Shown here piece by piece: positions 16,212 through 24,673 of a DNA stretch of 36,636 bases. Below the pieces are notes generated by a model. The model saw only the letters and a list, made by a program, of their open reading frames with translations. It was not told where the DNA came from and did not search any database. The first letter of the stretch is position 1; each line of letters begins with the position of its first letter. The position numbers and the translations under genes were made by a program. The DNA is from Treponema sp. (GTDB taxonomy: Bacteria > Spirochaetota > Spirochaetia > Treponematales > Breznakiellaceae), in assembly GCA_009777335.1 (NCBI GenBank), contig WRMC01000018.1, positions 1 to 36,636 on the forward strand, given 5' to 3'.

Positions 16212-17669
16212 TTACAGGGAGGCCCGTTTCCAGGCGGTACCCTTGGGGCCGTCTTCCAGCAAGATCCCCTGGCTTTTTAACTGATCCCGTATTTCATCGG
16301 CCCGGGCAAAATTCTTGGCCCCCTTGGCCTGGTTCCGCTCCTGGATGAGTTCTTCGATCTGGGCGAGCAGGGCCGGATCTTCCCCCGCATTGGCATCGTA
16401 GACCGCCTCTTCTGCCAGGTTGAGCCCCAGGACCTGGTCCATGTCAAAGGCGGCGGCCAGGGCCTCCCGGGGCTCCACCTGGGGGTCCCGAATGAGCCCC
16501 CAGAGTTCTGCCAGGGCCCGGGGGCTGGAAAGGTCGTCCCCCAGGGCGGCATTAAAACGTTCCAGGTAGTCATTGGCGGGCCCCTGGCTCAGGTTTTCAG
16601 AGCCCAGGCTGGGGATATCATCGCAGAGGCTGGCCAGATGACGCAGCCTATCACCCAGGGAGCGGCGGGCGTTCTTGGCCCCTCCCAGGGCCTCCATAGA
16701 AAACTGGAGCTGGCTCCGGTAATGGCCCCCCAGCAGAAAGTAGCGGTAATCCAGGGGATGAAAGCCCTCGTCGATGAGGCTCTGGAGGGTCAGGAAACTC
16801 CCAGAGGACTTGGACATCTTGCCCCGGTCTATGACCAGGAACTCGTTATGGACCCAGTAGCTTACCCAAGGGCTCTTTCCGGTGGCCGATTCGGACTGGG
16901 CGATCTCATTGGTATGATGAACCGGGATATGATCGATTCCCCCCGCGTGGATATCAAACTGTTCACCTAAGTATTTTAAACTCATGGCAGAACATTCTAT
17001 GTGCCAGCCCGGATATCCCCGGCCCCAGGGGCTGTCCCAGACCAGGGCCTGGTTTTCAAACTTGCTCTTGGTAAACCAGAGGACAAAGTCTCCCCCGTTC
17101 CGCTTGTTGCTGTCTTCGTCTATCCTGGCCCCGGTTTTGAGCTCCTCCAGCCGGAGCTTCGCCAGATCGCCGTAGCGGGGAAAGGTGCTGATGTCAAAGT
17201 AGACATTCCCCCCGGCGGTATAGGTATGGCCATTGGCCTCGATTCGTTTGATCAGCTCTATCATTTCCGGTATGTGTTCCGTGGCCCGGCAGACCACCGA
17301 GGGTTTGCCAATGTTAAGCTGCTCGGTGTCATGGAAAAAGGCCTGGGTATAAAATTCTGCAATCTCCATGACCGTTTTTCCCCGCTCTTCGGCGGAACGG
17401 ACCATCTTGTCTTCCCCCTCGTCGGCGTCGTCCGAAAGGTGGCCCACGTCGGTGATGTTCATCACATAATCCACGGCATAGCCAAAGCGGCGGAGGGTCC
17501 GAACCAGGAGATCGTGGGTCACATAGGCCCGGAGGTTTCCTATGTGGGCATAGTTGTACACCGTGGGCCCGCAGCCGTAGAGCCCCACCTTTTGGGGATC
17601 CAGGGCCACAAAAGGCTGGATCTGCCGTCCCAGGGTATTATAGAGGCTGAGCTTGCTCGGGTTGCCCAT
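16212..17669 (-). CDS. cysS: Cysteine--tRNA ligase
   Basis: Class I aminoacyl-tRNA synthetase charging tRNA-Cys, 485 residues. It has the zinc-site segment YGCGPTVYNY, the HIGH-type motif HIGN, GWHIECSAMS and HHTNEIAQSE for zinc and cysteine recognition, and the KMSKS loop exactly as KMSKSSG. The ATG at 17669 has GGAG spaced 8 bases upstream; the in-frame TTG at 17684 lies upstream of that site and is disfavoured. It is divergent from murB, with 42 bases between starts, and heads the long minus-strand gene run that continues into the ECF sigma cassette. Confidence 0.95.
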   Translation of the reverse strand: MGNPSKLSLYNTLGRQIQPFVALDPQKVGLYGCGPTVYNYAHIGNLRAYVTHDLLVRTLRRFGYAVDYVMNITDVGHLSDDADEGEDKMVRSAEERGKTVMEIAEFYTQAFFHDTEQLNIGKPSVVCRATEHIPEMIELIKRIEANGHTYTAGGNVYFDISTFPRYGDLAKLRLEELKTGARIDEDSNKRNGGDFVLWFTKSKFENQALVWDSPWGRGYPGWHIECSAMSLKYLGEQFDIHAGGIDHIPVHHTNEIAQSESATGKSPWVSYWVHNEFLVIDRGKMSKSSGSFLTLQSLIDEGFHPLDYRYFLLGGHYRSQLQFSMEALGGAKNARRSLGDRLRHLASLCDDIPSLGSENLSQGPANDYLERFNAALGDDLSSPRALAELWGLIRDPQVEPREALAAAFDMDQVLGLNLAEEAVYDANAGEDPALLAQIEELIQERNQAKGAKNFARADEIRDQLKSQGILLEDGPKGTAWKRASL

Positions 17670-17711
17670 CGTAGAATCTCCCAAAAAAAAAGGTTATACT
17701 CCCAGTGGAAT

Positions 17712-18650
17712 ATGGACACCATACGCAAATTTATCGAAAAAATCAATAGTGAAGGAAATTTCCAGGGGGATCTGGCTTTTGAGGAGCCCATGGGGGCCCA
17801 TACGACCTTTAAAACCGGGGGACCCGCGGATCTCTGGATCCGGCCGGGGAAGGATATATTCCCCTCCTACCTGCCCCTGCTCTTTAAGGCTGCCCGCCAG
17901 GAGGGGATCCCCCTCTTTATCCTGGGGGGCGGGGCCAATGTGGTCTTCAGCGACCGGGGTTTTAGGGGTATAGTCCTGGACACCGGGGCCTGGGAAGGCC
18001 TGGATGAGCCCCAATCATCGCTAATCCAGGTCCTCTCGGGGACCACCATGGACCGCCTGGTGGATCAGCTCTGTCAGAAGGGCTGGGGGGGGCTGGAACA
18101 TTTTGCCGGCATGCCCGGGACCCTGGGGGGGGCTGTCTGGATGAACGCCCGCTGTTATGACCGCTCCCTCTCGGATAGCCTCGTAGAGGTGGAGTACCTG
18201 AACCCCCAGGGGGAAATTGAGTTCCTCCCCTACAGGGAATCCGATTATGGCTACAAACAGAGTCCCTTCCAGGAGATGGAGGCCCTGATCCTCTCTGCCC
18301 GGCTGAGGATTCAAGCCGAAGATCCGGAGCTTCTCTTTAGCCGGGCCCGGGGCTATAGGCTGGACAGGGAAGAAAAGGGCCAGTACCGCTGCCCCTCGGC
18401 GGGGTCTGCCTTTAAGAACAACCAATCCTTTGGGGCCCCCACGGGGATGATCATAGACCAGCTGGGTCTAAAGGGCCTTAGCCGTGGAGGGGCCCAGGTG
18501 GCTCCCTGGCACGGGAATTTAATCATCAACACCGGAGGGGCCACTGCCCAGGACATCAGGGGCCTTATGGAAGAAATAAAAAACCGGGTCAGGGAGGAGC
18601 GGGGTATAGACCTGGAAAGCGAGATCCTGTTTGTGGGGGATTGGTCTTAA
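17712..18650 (+). CDS. murB: UDP-N-acetylmuramate dehydrogenase
   Basis: FAD-dependent reductase that makes UDP-N-acetylmuramate for peptidoglycan, 312 residues. The FAD-binding motifs are HTTFKTGGPADLW and FILGGGANVVFSDRGFRG, then AGMPGTLGGAVWMNA. The catalytic acid is Ser in AGSAFKNN, and the C-terminal Glu is in ESEILFVG. The frame is open further upstream, but family length and start MDTIRKFIEKI fix the ATG at 17712. A TATACT at 17695-17700 would leave a very short leader, and the only ribosome-binding-like sequence (GTGGA) is weak. It is divergent from cysS. Confidence 0.95.
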   Translation: MDTIRKFIEKINSEGNFQGDLAFEEPMGAHTTFKTGGPADLWIRPGKDIFPSYLPLLFKAARQEGIPLFILGGGANVVFSDRGFRGIVLDTGAWEGLDEPQSSLIQVLSGTTMDRLVDQLCQKGWGGLEHFAGMPGTLGGAVWMNARCYDRSLSDSLVEVEYLNPQGEIEFLPYRESDYGYKQSPFQEMEALILSARLRIQAEDPELLFSRARGYRLDREEKGQYRCPSAGSAFKNNQSFGAPTGMIIDQLGLKGLSRGGAQVAPWHGNLIINTGGATAQDIRGLMEEIKNRVREERGIDLESEILFVGDWS

Positions 18651-18672
18651 GACTTAGGTATTGCCTCAATGT

Positions 18673-18701
18673 TTGACAAAAGCATTTTTTGGACGTATAG
18701 T
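18673..18701 (+). promoter_or_regulatory. Near-consensus sigma-70 promoter
   Basis: TTGACA (18673-18678), a 17-base spacer and TATAGT (18696-18701) form the strongest promoter seen in the window. It drives the small periplasmic coiled-coil gene at 18722, whose AGGAG (18709-18713) lies 8 bases before the ATG. Confidence 0.85.
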
Positions 18702-18721
18702 AGAATACAGGAGATATCATA

Positions 18722-19108
18722 ATGAAGAAAGTTCTGATCGGTATCATTTTTATTGGTCTGGCCCTGCCTCTGTTTTCCCAGAGTAACCATCTCGAGGCTA
18801 ATATGGGAAGATTGCGAACCCTCAGTGAAGAAATGGGTTCCACCGTTACCCGGGTGAACAGTAACCTGGCGGAATTTGATGCCTACATCCTCGACAGCGG
18901 CTATATGCGGATCTACACTGATTACCGCCGGCGATACGAAAACCTCTCCGCATCCCTAAGGGCCTCGGAGGTCCAGCTCAACCTGATGCTCCGATCCAAT
19001 AACCGCGGTGCAGTCCTCCGGGAAGAACGGGACAATTATGCGGACCTCATCCGAACCCTCGAAGAGGTCAGGAACGATTACGATACCTGGCTGAGGAGCG
19101 TTCAGTAG
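18722..19108 (+). CDS. Small periplasmic coiled-coil protein
   Basis: A 128-residue protein with a signal peptide (residues 1-20, ending LPLFS before Gln21). The mature 108 residues are almost entirely helical and charged, with heptad-like spacing from MGRLRTLSEEMG to LIRTLEEVRNDYDTWL, so a coiled-coil or helical bundle is likely. I recognise no family. The near-consensus promoter and good AGGAG site suggest high expression. A structural or chaperone role in the periplasm is possible, but only inferred. Confidence 0.75.
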   Translation: MKKVLIGIIFIGLALPLFSQSNHLEANMGRLRTLSEEMGSTVTRVNSNLAEFDAYILDSGYMRIYTDYRRRYENLSASLRASEVQLNLMLRSNNRGAVLREERDNYADLIRTLEEVRNDYDTWLRSVQ

Positions 19109-19120
19109 ATCCCTCCATCG

Positions 19121-19138
19121 GCTCCCTCTTAAGGGAGC
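19121..19138 (+). terminator. Perfect hairpin, terminator or translation-blocking structure
   Basis: GCTCCCT (19121-19127) pairs perfectly with AGGGAGC (19132-19138) around a 4-base loop, 13 bases after the preceding stop. A T-rich stretch including seven T follows, but starts only at 19155, too far for a textbook terminator. The 3' arm contains the only Shine-Dalgarno-like sequence (AGGGAG) before the permease, so the hairpin could also hide that site. Confidence 0.45.
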
Positions 19139-19197
19139 TGGATTACTTTTGGTATTTTTTTACCCTCCAGGGTTCCCAGATAGCCCCCTATTGGCTA

Positions 19198-20034
19198 TTG
19201 GGAATGCTCCTGGGTTCCTTAATTTCGGTCTTCGCCAAGGAAAGACTCAGGCGCCTCTTTAGTTCCCTTAAAAAAAAGAACCTGGGAGTCCTGGGTCTTA
19301 TCCCGGCCACCCTCATCGGCATAGCTTCTCCCCTTTGCATGTACGGCACCATCCCCATCGTGGTCTCCCTGGCCGAAGAGGGCCTGGAAGAGGACTGGAT
19401 CGCCGCCTTCATGATGAGTTCGATTTTGCTAAACCCCCAGCTGCTCTTTTATTCCTCCGCCCTGGGGAGGACGGCCCTTACTATCAGGCTCCTTAGCTGC
19501 TTTTTCTGCGGCATCACCGCGGGGCTCCTGGTTCGTTATCTTTACATGGACAGGGGGAAGGTCTTTCTGTCCCTTCAGGGGTACAGAGGAAGGGCAGGGT
19601 CCGACAGGAATAGGGACCCAAACCTGGTCCTCCGGCTGCTCAAGAACCTGTATCGCAACCTGAGGGCCACCATCCTGCCCTTTGTCCTGGGGGTCGCCCT
19701 CTCGGCCCTTTTCCAGCGTTATGTGCCGCCCCAGGCCCTGGGCAGCCTCTTTGGCCCCCAGCGGGGCTTTGGGATCCTCATGGCCGCCACCGTGGGGGTT
19801 CCCCTCTATGTCTGCGGGGGCGGGACCATCCCCCTCCTTCTGGCCTGGATGGATATGGGGATGTCCATGGGCTCCGCTTCGGCCTTTATGATCACCGGCC
19901 CCGCCATGAAGATCACCAACCTGGGGGCCCTCAAGATCGTTCTGGGGGCAAAAAGTTTTGGCTTCTACCTGGCCTTTTCGGCCCTCTTTGGGATCCTGAC
20001 GGGCTTCCTCATAGATTTCTGGGGCATTAGGTGA
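19198..20034 (+). CDS. Permease, DUF318/ArsP-like
   Basis: An integral membrane protein of the DUF318 (SO_0444/ArsP-like) permease family, associated with export of metal or metalloid compounds. Paired motifs ASPLCMYGTIPIVVSL...SSILLNPQLL and GVPLYVCGGGTIPLL...ITGPAMKITNL show the family's internal duplication with a Cys in each half. From TTG 19198 it has 278 residues, but the frame stays open upstream and the translation from 19129 (LLRELDYFWYFFTLQ) looks like the true amphipathic N-terminus and first helix. No ATG, GTG or TTG lies in frame there; CTG at 19138 is one candidate. The start is therefore uncertain. Substrate unknown. Confidence 0.75.
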   Translation: MGMLLGSLISVFAKERLRRLFSSLKKKNLGVLGLIPATLIGIASPLCMYGTIPIVVSLAEEGLEEDWIAAFMMSSILLNPQLLFYSSALGRTALTIRLLSCFFCGITAGLLVRYLYMDRGKVFLSLQGYRGRAGSDRNRDPNLVLRLLKNLYRNLRATILPFVLGVALSALFQRYVPPQALGSLFGPQRGFGILMAATVGVPLYVCGGGTIPLLLAWMDMGMSMGSASAFMITGPAMKITNLGALKIVLGAKSFGFYLAFSALFGILTGFLIDFWGIR

Positions 20035-20040
20035 AAGGCC

Positions 20041-20913
20041 CTAGTCGGAGATGCCCATGATAGTTGTTTTGATAAAGTTTAGGATCCGGCTTTTTTCCAG
20101 CTCCGGGTTGGAGTTCATTCCCGTCCCGGCGAAGACCGATTCCTCGTTTCCCTCGTAAAGGTTGATATAGTTCCGCCAGTGATCGACAAAGGCCAGGGCA
20201 TCCCGCCGGTCCAGGGGCAGGTGCTTCCCCGCCAGCATGGTTTCGCTGTTCTTTTCCCTTAGGGTGGTCTGCCCCGAGTAGAGGACCCGGATATGGGTGA
20301 GGATGTTCTTCTGGTTCCGCATGATGAAGAGGATCCCCCCCCCGGGCTCATTGCTCCCCGCCCGGGTGAACTTCCGGTACCAGGTATAGTTCCAGGGATC
20401 CAGGGGTACCCGGATCCGGGTGAGGATCTCCTGGGGGCCCAGGTCCGGGGGGCCCGGGAGGGAGGAAAAGCGGCTGGCCTGGATCCAGCGGCTGGACTGG
20501 GCGGTCCTCAGTTCGTACTGGGCATCCAGAGCTATCATGGCTGCCGCCGCATCCAGTTTGGGTGAGGCATTGCAGAGGTTTCCCCCTATGGTGGCCTGGC
20601 TCCGAAGCTGGGGCCCCCCTATGGATTCCAGGCAGAGGCTTAAAATTTCCGGGACTATCTTACCCAGGCTGATAATCTGGCTGAGCCGCACCATGGCTCC
20701 GATTTCCAGGTAGCGTTCGGTCCGGCTGATCCGCCGCAGCTCATCGATGTTCCCCAGGGAGAGGATGGTGGGCTTAAAGAGGGGGAGCCGGCTATTCTGG
20801 TTCCGGATATGTTCTATCCCCCCCGCAAAGAGGACCCCCTCGGGGTGGATCTTCCAGAGGGCAAAAAGCTCAGCCAAACTGCTGGGTCTTAGGATACGGC
20901 TATGGTCGGCCAT
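20041..20913 (-). CDS. Molybdenum hydroxylase FAD-binding subunit (CoxM/XdhB-like)
   Basis: The medium, FAD-binding subunit of a xanthine-dehydrogenase-family enzyme, 290 residues. It passes electrons from the iron-sulfur subunit to an acceptor. The FAD-binding PCMH-type fold shows LFAGGIEH near the N-terminus and QATIGGNLCNASPKLD, the family's TIGGN motif. A run of nine G in the coding strand encodes PGGG (20335-20343). Its ATG lies 14 bases inside the end of the 2Fe-2S subunit gene, so the three subunits form an operon in the order Mo, FeS, FAD. It ends 6 bases from the convergent permease stop. Confidence 0.85.
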   Translation of the reverse strand: MADHSRILRPSSLAELFALWKIHPEGVLFAGGIEHIRNQNSRLPLFKPTILSLGNIDELRRISRTERYLEIGAMVRLSQIISLGKIVPEILSLCLESIGGPQLRSQATIGGNLCNASPKLDAAAAMIALDAQYELRTAQSSRWIQASRFSSLPGPPDLGPQEILTRIRVPLDPWNYTWYRKFTRAGSNEPGGGILFIMRNQKNILTHIRVLYSGQTTLREKNSETMLAGKHLPLDRRDALAFVDHWRNYINLYEGNEESVFAGTGMNSNPELEKSRILNFIKTTIMGISD

Positions 20914-21382
20914 GGGTCCTCCTGCGCCGTACTTCCATGGCCCCCTGGACCCCCCGGATAAGATCCTCCGGGTCGGTGCAGCGGCACTTGATCCCCTGGA
21001 AGGCCCCCAGGATCTGATCCCGGGAGGGCCGCTGGACCTTGGAGATCAGGGCCTCGGTGGTCAGGATTTTTCCGTTATCGCAGAAGCCGCAGCTCGTGCA
21101 AGAGCCCTCCTTAAAGCCCTGGATGATGTCCTGGTACTCCTCGGTCTGGGAGAAGCCCTCGATGGTGATCACCTCACAGGCTTCGATCTTAAAGGCCGGG
21201 ATGAGGCAGGATTTGACGACGCTCCCGTTCAGGATGATGGAACAGGCCCCGCAGGCCCCGGCATAGCAGCCCGTCTTGATCCCCAGGAGCTTAAAGTCCC
21301 GGCGGAGGAGTTCCGAGAGCCGGGTTTCTCCCAGACAGTCTATCGATACATCCTCGCCGTTGAGGATAAAGTTTATGGTCAT
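20900..21382 (-). CDS. Molybdenum hydroxylase 2Fe-2S subunit (CoxS/XdhC-like)
   Basis: The small iron-sulfur subunit, 160 residues, carrying two 2Fe-2S clusters. The plant-ferredoxin-type cluster is held by Cys39, Cys44, Cys47 and Cys59 (CYAGACGAC plus a later Cys). The second, helical-domain cluster uses Cys98, Cys101, Cys133 and Cys135 (CGFC and CRC), matching the family spacing exactly. The usual TPG after CGFC is DNG here. Start ATG at 21382 overlaps the stop of the molybdopterin subunit gene by 4 bases. All eight ligands are intact, so the electron-transfer chain looks functional. Confidence 0.92.
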   Translation of the reverse strand: MTINFILNGEDVSIDCLGETRLSELLRRDFKLLGIKTGCYAGACGACSIILNGSVVKSCLIPAFKIEACEVITIEGFSQTEEYQDIIQGFKEGSCTSCGFCDNGKILTTEALISKVQRPSRDQILGAFQGIKCRCTDPEDLIRGVQGAMEVRRRRTHGRP

Positions 21383-23445
21383 CCAGGGGCCCCCGCATGC
21401 TTCTCAAGCCAGCTCGAGAGGAGGTCCCGGGCGTCCAGGGGGATCTTGGTAAAGGGATGATCCATAGCCTGGGAGAGGGCCTGGACATAGGCGGCGGGGA
21501 TGCAGGAGAAGGGGAGTTCCCCTATGCCCTTGGGATCATCCTGGCTGGGCAGAAAGTCTATGTGAATGGGAGGGACCTCCGAGGGGGCATTGAGGTCATA
21601 AAAACGGTAGAGCTTCCGGTCTATCTCCCCCTCCTGGTAATAGACCTGCTCCCTGCAGGTCCAGCCCAGGGCATGGATGACCCCCAGGCGGATGGTCTTC
21701 TCGGCCTGGAGGGGGGAGATGATCCGCCCCCCCTCTATGCTCATCCAGATCCCCCGGATACGGGGCATCCAGGAGACGGGATCGATCTCCACCTCTGCCA
21801 CCGCGGCCCCCCAGCCAGGATTGGAAAAGCCCTCCTTGCTGATCTTCCCCCCCTGAAAGCTATAGTTCCTGGGTCTTTGTCCCCGGCTCTTTCGGACCGT
21901 GATGGGCAGGGGGTTCCTAAAGCGCTGTTCTTGAATGTTCTGGCAGCTCTCTTCAATAAGGGAAGCAAGGGTCCCCAGGCCCCTGGACAGGGTAAGGGCT
22001 CCGGGGTCGGGGGCCTTATCGGTGGAATGGACGAAGCGGACCATGGACTCCTCGAGGCCCAGGATGGTCTGGGCATAATGGAGGCAGATCTCCCGGAGCC
22101 CCGGAGAGAGGAGGGGGGTCTTAATCATTAGGCCCTCGACATGGAGTTCCAGCTCCACCTCGCTCTTCCCCCCCTCCCCGGGGTGGAGGAAATCGTTCCC
22201 CTGGAAGGCCGCCGCTATCCCTATGCCCCGCAGGGCCTCCTGGGTGATATCCCGGGACTCCAGGTGCTTTCGAAGGAGCTCGTAGGAGGCCCACTTACGG
22301 GAGTAATCGCTGGCGGCGGCCGCCTGGTCGATGAGGCTTAAGAGGGGAGGGTTCTTTAGGGGGTCTCCAAAGGGGGCCCCATAACTCTGGTCCAGGATCC
22401 TGTCCTTCCTCCACTGGGCAGGGTCCTGCCCCAGGGTATCGGCGGTAATCGAAGCATGCCGCTCGGAGGCAAAGAAGCCCTGGGCCAGGCCGAACCCAGC
22501 CATGGGCCCCTGGGGGGGAATATTACTCAGGTAAGCTCCAGCCCAGATCGACGAGGGGCCCCCCGTAAGGGCCAGGCAGGTCTGGTCCAGAATCTCCTCC
22601 CCCATAAAGGCCTGGGCCCCCAGGTTTAGCTCCACCCGGCAGCGATTATGGAGGAGCTTTCCCTCTTCATCAAGGCTGCTTTCTATGTTTATAACCGCGG
22701 GGTTTCGTTTGGGGGAATAGAGGAAGTCCTCTTCCCGGCTGAGGACCAGCCGCAGGGGCCGGCCCAGATACTGGGCCCCCAGGGCGGCCTGGCAGGCAAT
22801 AAGGGAGGGGTACCAGAGCTTTCCGTCCAGGTGGAGCCCCAGGCGGCTCGGGACTACCAGGACCCTGGGAGCTGCTATGCCCAGAACCTGAGCCGCCGCG
22901 TTTCGCACATGGAAGGGCCATTGACTGGCACAGTGGATCCGCATCAGGGGGCCCTCTTCCTCCCCCCCCAGGGGAATGGCCAGGGCACCGTGGGAGTCCG
23001 AATACCAGTGCTCCTGCATCCCCGTGGTATAGGTATGGGCGATGATCTGGGCCCCTTCCTCCAGATCCTCCTCCCCCTGATCCCGGATGAGGTAAAAATC
23101 CCCCTCCTCATCGGGGGCATCATAGACTGGGTTCTCTTCTTCGGTGTCCACAAAAATCTGGCCCAAGAGCTCCTCTAAGACTGTCTCATCGGGGCCGGTG
23201 AGGAGGGCCAGGGGCTGTCCAAGATAGCTTATTTCATCCTGGGCCAGGATGGGGACCCCTAAAGACAAGAGGGTGTTTTGCCCCCGGATGTCCTGGGGCC
23301 CAATAAGGCAGTAGTGTTCCGGCAGTTCCGGAAGCATGATCTCCAGCACCCGGCCCCGGGGGATGGGGGACCTCAAAGTATGGGCATGGTACATGCCCTC
23401 TACAGAGAAATCGGCGGTGTAATAATCTACATCATCATTGTTCAA
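21379..23445 (-). CDS. Atypical molybdopterin-binding subunit, xanthine dehydrogenase family
   Basis: The large catalytic subunit, 688 residues, shorter than the usual ~750-780. Overall order follows the family: N-terminal substrate-domain hammerhead, TQWP-like ASQWPFHVRNAAA, LGRPLRLVLSREEDF, and the C-terminal catalytic Glu in KGIGELPFS (Glu643). Two cofactor-loop signatures are lost. Where the family has GGGFGGK there is SRLGLHLDGK (residues 200-209), and the RGFG loop is MAGFG, with Ala316 instead of Arg. The substrate is unknown; the loop changes suggest either different chemistry or altered cofactor binding. The start is TTG, 4 bases after the aminotransferase stop, without a good ribosome-binding site. 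Confidence 0.75.
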   Translation of the reverse strand: MNNDDVDYYTADFSVEGMYHAHTLRSPIPRGRVLEIMLPELPEHYCLIGPQDIRGQNTLLSLGVPILAQDEISYLGQPLALLTGPDETVLEELLGQIFVDTEEENPVYDAPDEEGDFYLIRDQGEEDLEEGAQIIAHTYTTGMQEHWYSDSHGALAIPLGGEEEGPLMRIHCASQWPFHVRNAAAQVLGIAAPRVLVVPSRLGLHLDGKLWYPSLIACQAALGAQYLGRPLRLVLSREEDFLYSPKRNPAVINIESSLDEEGKLLHNRCRVELNLGAQAFMGEEILDQTCLALTGGPSSIWAGAYLSNIPPQGPMAGFGLAQGFFASERHASITADTLGQDPAQWRKDRILDQSYGAPFGDPLKNPPLLSLIDQAAAASDYSRKWASYELLRKHLESRDITQEALRGIGIAAAFQGNDFLHPGEGGKSEVELELHVEGLMIKTPLLSPGLREICLHYAQTILGLEESMVRFVHSTDKAPDPGALTLSRGLGTLASLIEESCQNIQEQRFRNPLPITVRKSRGQRPRNYSFQGGKISKEGFSNPGWGAAVAEVEIDPVSWMPRIRGIWMSIEGGRIISPLQAEKTIRLGVIHALGWTCREQVYYQEGEIDRKLYRFYDLNAPSEVPPIHIDFLPSQDDPKGIGELPFSCIPAAYVQALSQAMDHPFTKIPLDARDLLSSWLEKHAGAPG

Positions 23446-23449
23446 GGTA

Positions 23450-24673
23450 TTATGAAGTATAGCGGGATGCGGTTTCTTTTACCACCGTTATGACCCTCTC
23501 GATCTGGGAAACAGTCATACCCGGCCAGAGGGGGAGGGAGATGGCCCGGTTAAAACTATCCAGGGCATGGGGGAAGTCATGGTCATTAAGGGAATAGCGG
23601 GTCTTGTAGTAGGGCATGGTGTGGAGGGGAATAAAGTGGACCGAGATCCCCACCCCCTCTTCCTGGATCTCCTGGGCCAGGAGGGCCCGGTCGGCCTTAA
23701 GCTCCTCGGTCTTAAAACGCAGAGGGTAGAGGTGCCGGGCGTCTCCGGGCCCCGTGGGGGGCAGGATAAAGGGCCCCTCGGAAAAGGCTTCGTCGTATCG
23801 CCGGACCAGGTCTTCACGGGCAGACAATAGATCCCAGGCCCGGTTTAGCTGGGCCCGACCCAGGGCGCTTAGGAGGTCCGGTATATTGTACTTAAAACCC
23901 GGCTCTACCACCTGGTAGAACCAGGAGGCCCTGGTGTCGGTGTAACGGTGAAAGACGCTCCGGTCTATGCCGTGGCTCCGCATGATCCGGATTCGTTCGG
24001 CCATCTCTTTGTCCCGGGTGACGACCATTCCCCCCTCACCGGTGGTAATGGTCTTGGTGGCATAAAACGAGAAGACCCCCAGCTTACTCATGTCCCCCGC
24101 AAAGAGGCCGGAGCTGCCTGGAGCTCCTTTATCGGAGGGCAGAAAGGAGGGAAAGGAATGGGCCGCATCCTCTATGACCTGGATCTTAAACCTTTGGGCT
24201 ATGCCGTTGATGGCCTCCATGTCGCAGGGGAGGCCCCCGTAGTGGACCGGCATGACCGCCTGGGCCTTTCCGGGGGATTCTTTTTCCAGCTCTTCCAGGG
24301 TTCGTTCCAGGGCCTGAGGGTCCATGTTAAAGCCCCCGGGGAGGGAGTCCACGAAGACCGCCTCGGCCCCCAGGTAGCGGACCACCTCGGCGGTGGCAGT
24401 AAAGGTCATGGTGGGAACCAGGACCAGGTCTCCGGCTTTTATGCCGCAGGCCTCCAGGGCCAGGTGGAGTCCCGAGGTGGCGGAGTTCACCGCCATGCAA
24501 TAGAGGGGGCTCGCATTTTTTTGGTTATTCTTCTGGAGGAAGGCGGCAAACTCTTCTTCAAAGGCCAGGGTTTCGGGCCCCGTGGTAAGCCAGCCTGAAC
24601 GGAGGACCCTTAAGACCCCCTCTTCTTCTTCTTTCCCAATAAAGGGCCGGGCGTAGGGGATCTTCTCAGGCAT
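23450..24673 (-). CDS. DegT/DnrJ/EryC1/StrS family sugar aminotransferase
   Basis: PLP-dependent nucleotide-sugar aminotransferase, 407 residues, of the PglE/ArnB/PseC group that aminates 4-keto-6-deoxy sugars. Landmarks are RSGWLTTGPETLAFEEEFA, the VNSATSGLHLAL PLP-phosphate site, VIEDAAHSFPS and the Schiff-base Lys207 in FSFYATKTITTGEGG. The ATG at 24673 overlaps the end of the dehydratase gene by 8 bases; longer starts run further into that gene. Pairing with a 4,6-dehydratase gives the first two steps of a UDP-diamino-sugar (bacillosamine-like) route. No acetyltransferase or glycosyltransferase is found in the window. Confidence 0.9.
   Translation of the reverse strand: MPEKIPYARPFIGKEEEEGVLRVLRSGWLTTGPETLAFEEEFAAFLQKNNQKNASPLYCMAVNSATSGLHLALEACGIKAGDLVLVPTMTFTATAEVVRYLGAEAVFVDSLPGGFNMDPQALERTLEELEKESPGKAQAVMPVHYGGLPCDMEAINGIAQRFKIQVIEDAAHSFPSFLPSDKGAPGSSGLFAGDMSKLGVFSFYATKTITTGEGGMVVTRDKEMAERIRIMRSHGIDRSVFHRYTDTRASWFYQVVEPGFKYNIPDLLSALGRAQLNRAWDLLSAREDLVRRYDEAFSEGPFILPPTGPGDARHLYPLRFKTEELKADRALLAQEIQEEGVGISVHFIPLHTMPYYKTRYSLNDHDFPHALDSFNRAISLPLWPGMTVSQIERVITVVKETASRYTS

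Noticed and set aside
17001..17711. Upstream in-frame extension of murB
   Set aside because: It is antisense to cysS and outside the MurB family length; the ATG at 17712 gives the correct N-terminus.
18085..18132. Two eight-G tracts in murB as phase-variation sites
   Set aside because: Runs of 8 are common in this GC-rich sequence, and on/off switching of an essential peptidoglycan gene is implausible.
18644..18653. GTCTTAAGAC palindrome at the end of murB
   Set aside because: It is short, overlaps the stop codon and has no T tract; too weak for a terminator or operator.
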